A DNA stretch of 64,000 bases, taken from contig BSQZ01000028.1 in the NCBI GenBank assembly GCA_033239005.1, forward strand, positions 1,631,001 to 1,695,000, read 5' to 3'. Both the position numbers and the translations under genes were made by a program. Positions 56,972-64,000 of the stretch are shown here, piece after piece. Every line of letters begins with the position of its first letter. Position 1 is the first letter of the stretch. The notes beneath the pieces were generated by a model, which ran no database searches, was not told the origin of the DNA, and saw only the letters and a program-made list of their open reading frames with translations. The stretch is from Lamellibrachia satsuma (taxonomy: Eukaryota > Annelida > Polychaeta > Sabellida > Siboglinidae).

Positions 56972-59748
56972 TTATAAATATGCTGTAAGTAATGACAACT
57001 TTAATGTTTTTTTAAATTGTTTTAAACTTGGTAGCTGAGTTATTTCATTTGCTAAGCTGTTCCACATATTTATACCTTTGACAGTGAGTGACAATAGTCT
57101 GAGGGCGGTGTTTGTATTTTTAACATAAAACAGTTTGCTTTGTCTGGTACCATACATGTGTATAGCTTCGGTTGGTTTAAAGAATGCTTGAAACCGACCA
57201 TTTAAAGAGTGATTATTTGCTTTATAGAGTATAATCATAGTCTTGTATGTAACTAAATCATGAAGTTTAAGTATTTTTGAGCTGTGGAAAAATACAGATG
57301 TATGATCATGGTAATTAAGGTTATAAATAATCCATATAGCTTTTTTCTTTAACAGAAATAGTTTCTTGAGTCTCGATTGATACGTACTTCCCCATATCTC
57401 ACAGCAGTATGACATATGTGGTTCAACAAGTGATTGATATAATATGTGTAATGCTTGACAATCAAGAACATGCATAGTTTTGTAAAAAAACTGCTATGCT
57501 TTTTGATACTTTTGTTTCAACAATTTTTATATGTTCTCTCCATATTAGGTTTTCAACAATAGTTACTCCAAGGAGTTTTGTATTTGTTACCTGCTCAGTG
57601 TTTGTTCCATTCAAAACTATATTCACATCTGTTCTAGGTTGTTTTTTATTGTTATAAAATATTATAAAAAAACATTATAAAATTTGTTTTATTCACATTG
57701 AGCGATAATTTGTTCGCTCTGAACCATAGACCTACTTGTTTTAGTTTGTTGTTAACTACATTGGTTACATCATCAATATTACTAGCCGAGTAAAAAATTT
57801 TTAGTATCATCTGCAAATAGAATAATATGAAGTAGTTTGGAAACATCGCACATGTCATTTATGTACAAGATAAATAGTAATGGGCCAAGGATTGATCCTT
57901 GCGGGACTCCACACTTGATTTCCTTGAATTCTGAGTTGCTATTATTGTAGCATACATATTGTCTATGGTTGAATAAATAACTGTTTATCCATTCCAGAGC
58001 TAAACCCCTTACTCCATAGCATTGCAATTTACTTAGCAATATGTTGTGGTCAACGGTGTCGAAAACATTTTTTAGATCGATAAAGACACCAATCGTAGTT
58101 TGGGATTTATCCGTTGCAGAAGTAACCTTTTTGACAAATTCAGTTCGAGCTAGTGAGGTCGAATGATTACTTCTGAAGTCATACTGCCCATCTGACAGTA
58201 TGTGTTGTGCTTCAATGAAAGATGTTAGCCTTTTGTTAAATATTTTGTCAAGTATATTTTTAAATTGGGATAAAAGAGATATAGGTCTATAATAAAAAAA
58301 TTTCAAACGATTACCTGACTTAAATACAGGAATGATTTTTGCCAATTTCATATCATTTGGCAATGATCCGCAGATCAATGATCTGTTAAAAATGTGGGTT
58401 AGCGGTTTTACAATTTGCTTTATTATATGCTTAACTGTTTTCATGCTGATCTCATCGTGTCCGTATGAACTTTTACTTTTGCACCCAGACACAATGTCAA
58501 GTACTTCTTGCTCAGTAACTGGGTGTATATACATTGACTGTGATACTTTACTTTTTACGAAGTCAGTGGGCTTTGTTCCCGGGCAAGGTTCTATAAGGCT
58601 TGATAAATGTGTACCTATGTCAACAAAGAATTTGTTGAAATGGTTAGCTATTTCTTTACTTTCTAATACTACTCGATTTTCACCAACATGAAATTTCTTT
58701 GGAATATTTTGTTTCAGATTTTCTTTTACCAAGGTTTATCATTCCGTTTTGTTTTTCCTGTATACGTGGTTATTTTGACAGGACAGGCATCGTTGTAAGT
58801 ATTACTTAGTACTTGCATAACGCACGAGAATGCTAAATTACGGTTTGACTCTTTCATTACAATTTCCCAGTTTATATCATTTAGGTCGTGTTCAAGTCTG
58901 TTTAATGAATCTTCATCTAATTTTCTTTTATATTTAACTGTTGGGTCTTCATGATTAACCACATTAGTGCTGTTGTCAAACAGAACGAACATTGGCATAT
59001 GGTCTGTAGCATCGCTTCAAACAATGCCACACACTTTGTTTCTACACAACTCAGAACAGAAACATTTTATCTATTATAGTAGCACTCGTGCCTGTTATTC
59101 GTGTTGGCCTGGTGATCAAGGGATATAACCCAGAGCTAAACATTTGATCAAGGAAATATTTTGCAATAGATCTATATTGTAATCACCACATATGTATACA
59201 ATTTTACTGGTGAGATTTCCCAGTATGAATGAGAGATTGTCATTAAATTTGCTGATACTGGTATTCAGCGCTCTATACATACAACCGACATTGATTTTTT
59301 CGTGTTTACTAATCTGTAACTCGATAAAGATGCTTTCAAAACAGTCATTATCCACAAACGAAATGTTCCTTAGACAAATATAAGAAGACTGACAATTGTT
59401 AAGCAGAGATTCACACACATATATATGGCAACACCACCACCTGGCATGTTTGTTTCTGGAATTACAGTACAGTTTGTAGCCTGAAAATGCGACTTCATTG
59501 CAGGTTACTTCCTTTCCATCCCAATTGTTTTCATTAAGCCAAGTTTCTAATATTGCAATGATTTGAAATTTATACTCCATACTTCGGATAGTATCCTTTA
59601 TCTTAGACAAATTTGCTTTTAGACTTTGGGCATTAAAGTGTATGACGCTCAGTTTGTTTGGCCAGTTGTTGCTAGCACTGCTAAAATTGGTTGAAAATTG
59701 TGCTGAGGTGTAATATCTGCAGTGTGTAGGCAAATCGTGATACAACAA
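56972..59748 (-). pseudogene. LINE (CR1/jockey group), copy 1, ORF2 endonuclease and reverse transcriptase
   Basis: Minus strand. Endonuclease part (59748-59116): LSVIHFNAQSLKANLSKIKD, IIAILETWLNENNW, VYICGDYNIDLLQ. Reverse transcriptase (58732-57782): AKIIPVFKSGNRLKF, YRPISLLSQFKNILDKIFNK, FIDLKNVFDTVDHNILLSKL, GVPQGSILGPLLFILYINDM and LFADDTKNFLL with an intact FADD box. A frame change follows directly after FADD; the thumb resumes as LWFRANKLSLNVNK (57858-57652) and the C-terminal segment LYQSLVEPHMSYCCEIWGST is open to 56972. At least four disruptions. It differs enough from copy 2 to be another subfamily. Confidence 0.88.
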
Positions 59749-59895
59749 GCTTTCAGTATCTATTTTGTGTTCATAACAGTGTTCGTTGTAATAAAGCGGT
59801 TTATCATATGTAAGTGTTAACCCGTCGTTTCATTGGTTACCTGATGTCATAGTTAAATGAAGATTTTGCAAGATATTGTACATGTACTTAATTAT

Positions 59896-60699
59896 CTAAT
59901 CACGGTTTGCGACATCGTGCCGCTCCCCTACCACCAGTTTGTCAAATGTCAAATACGCGATTTTCCCCTCTTCCCGGGCCTTCGTCATTTTGGGCAACAG
60001 TTCTTTCCGCCTCGCCATGACCCGCTGTGAGTAGTCTTCATTCACATAGATGCCTTGAGGCCGATTCTTGTTCGCCGCCTGTAGCACCAGCTCGCGGTCC
60101 TTGTACGATTTGAACTTGACGACGATAGTCATGGCCGTGCCACCAGTTCGGTGTGCACGCTCGATGTTGATGGCGTCCACTTGTGCTTCGGGAAGTTCTA
60201 GGGCTGTTGTCATTGCCCTGCGTACGTTCTTCTCCGTCTGCTCCCACGTCTCACCGTCGACTTCAGAAAACGCTGTCAAACCGCAGATTGCTGCATCTTG
60301 ATTGGTTTTCTTGGTAGTTGATCGAGTGTTCCATTTTCTGTATCGTGTCTTCAAAATCGAGCATCTTTTTGACAGGTCGTCGATGTTTTCCTTGGACTGA
60401 TTTACTTTCAGTTCCTCGACTTGAGTCTTTGTGTACTGAAGGCTGATCCGGAGTTCTGTCAGTGCCATGGTTGTCTCGCGCATGAAACAGTCCACCCTCC
60501 AGTTTATCTCAGCGACCGCGCTTTGCAAACATGCCTTGTACATGTTTTGTTGCACTGTTAGTAGCTTCTCGACGAGTGCATCATGAATCATGTTATCGTT
60601 TCCGTCTGCGTTTGTTTCAATGTGCGTGTCGTCAGTAGGGGCCGTGGTTGCACCACCTACACTGGCTCCACCCTTTGGCTGCTTTGTCTTAGGCATCAC
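59896..60699 (-). CDS. LINE ORF1 protein, 267 aa
   Basis: Intact frame 5' of the LINE ORF2 above, same strand, 147 bp gap. It has a Thr/Gly-rich N-terminus, a coiled-coil-like helix (about residues 40-125), an RRM-like middle (DAAICGLTAFSEVDGETWEQ..INIERAHRTG..TIVVKFKSYKDRELVLQAA) and a C-terminal domain (GIYVNEDYSQRVMARRKELL). This is the layout of the L1-ORF1p-like (Transposase_22-type) RNA-binding chaperones, which package LINE RNA. Being open while ORF2 is broken, it may be simply the youngest intact part. Confidence 0.85.
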   Translation of the reverse strand: MMPKTKQPKGGASVGGATTAPTDDTHIETNADGNDNMIHDALVEKLLTVQQNMYKACLQSAVAEINWRVDCFMRETTMALTELRISLQYTKTQVEELKVNQSKENIDDLSKRCSILKTRYRKWNTRSTTKKTNQDAAICGLTAFSEVDGETWEQTEKNVRRAMTTALELPEAQVDAINIERAHRTGGTAMTIVVKFKSYKDRELVLQAANKNRPQGIYVNEDYSQRVMARRKELLPKMTKAREEGKIAYLTFDKLVVGERHDVANRD

Positions 60700-62040
60700 A
60701 GTTTGGTTATGTCACCCTTAATACCACTTCGGCGGCTATTGTTCCTCGTCAGTGCTTCGAGGTGAATCAATGACTTTGTGTCAGCGGGGATAGATTTTCC
60801 CACGCTGTACTGTCCAGATGGGCAATATTTCCAGCAAGTAGCACAGTGTCTGAGATAAATACACATTTTTCACATGTTTGACGGTAGAATCTGCTAGTTC
60901 CTTCACGGAAGTGAAGGTACAGATATTCCTCTGCGCACAGGTCAATCATCTTTCGACCGCCCACGTAGAACTGGGCAAAATAAAAAATTGTTGCGGAGCT
61001 CGTAATACACACGTATATCAATCAGATTGACACAATCCGTGTATTGTTGCGTTACTCTTTGCAGTTTTGAGATTTTGATATGATAAACTGTAGCATGAAC
61101 AGGAAAATATGCACTGATTTAATATAAAAATACTACTAACAGCAGTAAAGGAAACGTCATTGTTTGTGGCTAAGGTGGGAATACCTCGAGGAAATCACTT
61201 AAACAGTTTCAATAATTTTCAGTAATTGGACTAGAAGTTACTAGAATCTACTGGTACAAAGATAATATAAAAAGGAAAAGGGAGAGAAAAAAGTCATCAT
61301 ATATAAATAAAAACATGACATTTCTAGTTTGATACTGGTATGCCTGTGTAATTCTTATCCATTACTACCTTTGGCCAACTTGTTTTGATAACTGTTACAA
61401 TAAAATTAATATTCATTAAGTGAAATTTACGTATAACCACAAATTGTGATTTAACATTCAAACATAAGACAAAACCAACAAAAATCAATAATATGGAAGA
61501 TTATGTATAGTGTAAACTTAATGAGGGCTAAAGGCACGGGGGAATAGGATAACCATTTAAATTGATTAATTTTGTAAATGAGTACACATGAGGTAAAGGT
61601 AAGTTCCCATGTTCGAGAGCTTAGCTAGAAATCCAGTTCTCAGAAACCTCTGTGCATTTGTATACATTTCATGTATACATGTGGCTAACACCATTTTTAC
61701 TTTGACGGAAAGTCAGACTTCGTCGAAATGACCAAAATCTTGTTCTTACTATCCTTTATCAGGATTTTACCATTGTATGTCCATGTGTCCAGGATAGTTC
61801 CAAGTTTTCGCAACATTGTACTTCAACAGTATCTAGTTAAACTTAGCATTCCTTTGATGACAAGTACAGGAATAACAAACCCTTAAAGTGAAGGGTAACC
61901 ATTACTAGCTAGAACTGAGTAGATCTTGCTTGTCACATCAGTCACCGAAATCACCAAGCCCAAACAACATGGCAGTTGGGCCGAATTCTCCGAGGGCCAA
62001 AATCACCACCACCCGCCAGCGCTACTGCTATTGCGATGTT
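60700..62040. other. LINE 5' flank and intron sequence, no gene seen
   Basis: The 84-codon minus frame at 60767-61021 (IDLCAEEYLYLHFREGTSRF, YRQTCEKCVFI) lies directly 5' of the LINE ORF1 and may be part of the element's leader; its function is not recognised. The rest is unremarkable. Confidence 0.4.
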
Positions 62041-62363
62041 TACTTTCTGACCTAACCATGAAAACGACCACCTTGAGCTGCCAAACTTTTCCTCATATAT
62101 ATATACCATACACATACACATGTCACGTGGTCAAACATTACTCTTACTCTTACCATGTAACGATAACAAATTACAAAAACAAAAGCTAGCTATATCTTCT
62201 ATGCCTAGCTCCGTGAAGCTAGGCATATGAGATTACAAGTTTTTGTTTAGTTTGATCTTTATTTGGAAGTAAGAGTAATGTTTGACCACGTCACGTAAGA
62301 TAGATATATGAGGAGAAGTTTGGCACCTCTGTGTGGTCGTTTTCATAGTTCGGTCAGAAAGTA
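62041..62363. mobile_element. Foldback / palindromic element, 323 bp
   Basis: The two halves are imperfect inverted copies: TACTTTCTGACC, CATGAAAACGACCAC, TGCCAAACTT.TCCTCATATA and GTGGTCAAACATTACTCTTA on the left recur reverse-complemented on the right. The centre is a perfect small hairpin (GCCTAGCT ccgtga AGCTAGGC at 62203-62224). No coding capacity; MITE-like. Confidence 0.75.
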
Positions 62364-62879
62364 ATTAATTTCGAAGTCAAGGTTACTGGTGTCGTTAAAC
62401 TGCTCCAAGAGCCAAATTCGAAAATGATTCTGTGGTATCACTTGCTGCTAGCGGTTCGAAATCATTATGTTATGCTTTTTATTCTGAAAAATTTATATTG
62501 CTATCACTCGCTATAGTAATGCGAGTGAAACTATACTAAAGCATTGCAAAGAAATCACTGACTGAATGTAAATGTGTATCATTGATGTCACAAAACCACA
62601 TAATCGCTCATCTCATTAACTTCAAATTTTACGCACGCTTTGCGAGTTAGACACATTAAACATTTAATTTTACCTATAAATAAATTTTTTCTTATTTTGG
62701 CATGTGGTACATACAATATTCAACTTTGTGTACACACAGAAAAAGTATTTTAACTAGTGCCTTGTTGTTATTCACTTTGAGTAAACAAAATTGTAAATTT
62801 ATTACATGTTTGTAACATTGAAGTTTCAATAATATTTGTTTTACATACTCTACTACGATTAAAGCTAAATATCTGGTCA

Positions 62880-62976
62880 AAAATAACGGAAATAATAGTT
62901 TGTCTGATGATTGCATCTAACTAAATAACACATTTGTGCAAACACAGTAGCATGTCATAGTAGATGCTAGATTTTT
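62880..62976 (+). repeat. Dispersed repeat family fragment
   Basis: TAACTAAATAACACATTTGT, then GTAGCATGTCATAGTAGATG and CTAGATTT: only the terminal block of the family. Confidence 0.65.
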
Positions 62977-63144
62977 ACCAAATTATTCCGAATGAAGAAC
63001 CTGTAAAACGTTGGCATATATAAAATGTGGATATGAAAGGTCAGATTAAGTTTTGGGTGTAAATTAGAATATTTCCCCTATTCAGAGTCGCAGAGCCATG
63101 TCATTCAACATTGTTGCACCTCACCCACCATTTTCTTTGCACAG

Positions 63145-63264
63145 GGAAAGTCGACCCCAGAAAGGCATGCCGTGTACGTGTGGGAACAATTTGTGATGAA
63201 GGCCAAAGCAGCTCACATAGCCATTATTGCTCACAGCTACGGCGGCGTTGTTACGACCAATTTG
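63145..63264 (+). CDS. ARB2A: ARB2A orthologue, seventh exon (HSYGG motif)
   Basis: 120 bp, phase 0 at both ends, acceptor tttgcacag, donor gtaggt. Reads GKSTPERHAVYVWEQFVMKA and KAAHIAIIAHSYGGVVTTNL, matching the family's SPEEH..YVWDHF......FVAHSYGG block. HSYGG takes the place of the hydrolase nucleophile elbow (GxSxG). Family members continue for roughly 100 or more residues, so at least one further exon lies outside the window. Confidence 0.95.
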
Positions 63265-63345
63265 GTAGGTGATTACTAATAAACTGAAGCAAGCATTACT
63301 GTCTCTTATTATCTATGACAGTTCATCATTTTCAACTCCCTTCTC

Positions 63346-63418
63346 CCAGAATATGGGAAAAATCATGACCAGGCAAGGAACTGTTCCTTGCCTGATCACG
63401 ATTTTTCCCATATTCTGG
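63346..63418. repeat. Near-perfect palindrome, 73 bp
   Basis: CCAGAATATGGGAAAAATCA on the left, with TGACCAGGCAAGGAAC, pairs with its inverted copy on the right with two mismatches and a single-base centre. It lies 81 bp past the last exon's donor, inside the intron. Confidence 0.9.
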
Positions 63419-63589
63419 TCCATGCCATCTTGATCACCCTCGCTAACCAGGGGTGGTAGTAGTCAAACTTCAAATAGAGTTTCCATGCAGGAATCACCCA
63501 TCCAACCAATGACGACGGGTCCTGCCAATTAAAGTTAAGTTACTTCCTGAACATTACATGTAACATCATCTGCGATAGGCCACATCCCA

Positions 63590-63995
63590 AATGCCTGAAC
63601 GTCATAAGGATGTAGCCCATTGGTTAACGCAGCAACACTAAGTTCCACATTTCAACGGGGTTATCTACCAGGGGTCCTTTTGTACTTGGCAGTCGCCCTG
63701 GTGGCGAGGATGATCTTGAAACCTCCTCAATTATTTTAGCCCATCGTGAATCGGGTTGGTTGATGTTCAAATCTTTAATAAAGGATCGAAAGATCAAAAT
63801 AATTGTCTGATCCTTAGATCAGGTTACTGAAAAATGGTGAATAGCTTTATATTATAGTACCATATTTGCATTTTTTTGCCAAATTTTGTCAGTACTTGGT
63901 CAAAAATAATTTCATCGTTTCTCCGATGATTTCACCAAAACTAAATAACAAAGTTGCACAAACGAGATGGCTTGTCACATTGACTACTAGATAGG
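63590..63995 (+). repeat. Dispersed repeat family copy
   Basis: The longest unexpanded copy: GTTAACGCAGCAACAC, CCTGGTGGCGAGGATG, CTCAATTATTTTAGCCCATC, TGATTTCACCAAAACTAAAT and CAAACGAGATGGCTTGTCAC. The CTAGCATG block has diverged and is not amplified. Confidence 0.75.
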
Positions 63996-64000
63996 TTCGA

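Larger units (their letters stand above)
51563..63144 (+). other. ARB2A intron 6, 11.6 kb
   Basis: Donor gtaagt (or gttaag at 51542), acceptor tttgcacag. It contains two LINEs on the opposite strand (53760-60699), a foldback element (62041-62363) and a dispersed repeat fragment (62880-62976). At 51600-53400 nothing was recognised beyond ordinary AT-rich intron sequence. Confidence 0.75.

Overview
The window reads as a piece of a lophotrochozoan animal genome, probably a mollusc; that placement is inference. The evidence is a multi-exon metazoan gene (ARB2A/FAM172A) with GT-AG introns of up to 11.6 kb, lineage-style C2H2 zinc-finger genes, a rhodopsin-like GPCR fragment, and a dense mixed mobile load: a Ty3/Gypsy LTR element, DIRS-type and Penelope-type fragments, CR1/jockey-like LINEs, a tRNA-headed SINE, foldback and inverted-repeat elements, and minisatellites with units of about 9-38 bp. 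No bacterial-style operons, rRNA or tRNA genes were seen.

Layout. 1-12 kb: a frameshifted zinc-finger pseudogene (minus strand, 2.15-4.13 kb) with a SINE at its stop codon, then gene-poor DNA and a SINE carrying a 37-bp minisatellite. 13-15.3 kb: an intact zinc-finger gene (minus, 749 aa) whose N-terminal module matches the pseudogene. 17-24 kb: microsatellites, three LINE remnants and a GPCR ending after TM5 (minus, 20.9-21.6 kb). 24.5 kb: a small TATA-box open frame of unknown function. 25.5-26.3 kb: an inverted-repeat element. 27.2-30.3 kb: a Penelope fragment followed by a decayed DIRS-like element. 31.0-37.8 kb: a complete-looking Gypsy element on the minus strand with near-identical 1348-bp LTRs and a 4-bp target duplication, but with an altered reverse transcriptase catalytic box and no integrase core. 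38.7-39.5 kb: a 5'-truncated LINE. 40.3-42.1 kb: a 38-bp satellite.

42.5 kb to the right edge belongs to one plus-strand gene, an ARB2A (FAM172A) orthologue. Six exons are supported by splice sites, phase and family motifs (HGSG and HSYGG); one exon between the third and fifth is unresolved and the 3' end lies outside the window. Its introns hold a 19-bp minisatellite, a 26-bp array of about 73 copies flanked by inverted dispersed-repeat copies, a SINE with a 34-bp minisatellite, and two LINEs head to tail on the antisense strand.

The most unusual observations are (i) one SINE family that seeded tandem arrays at two loci from the same internal motif in different registers; (ii) a dispersed repeat family, at least nine copies here, with one inverted pair around the 26-bp array; (iii) a young but doubly disabled Gypsy element; and (iv) two zinc-finger paralogues sharing an N-terminal module I cannot name.
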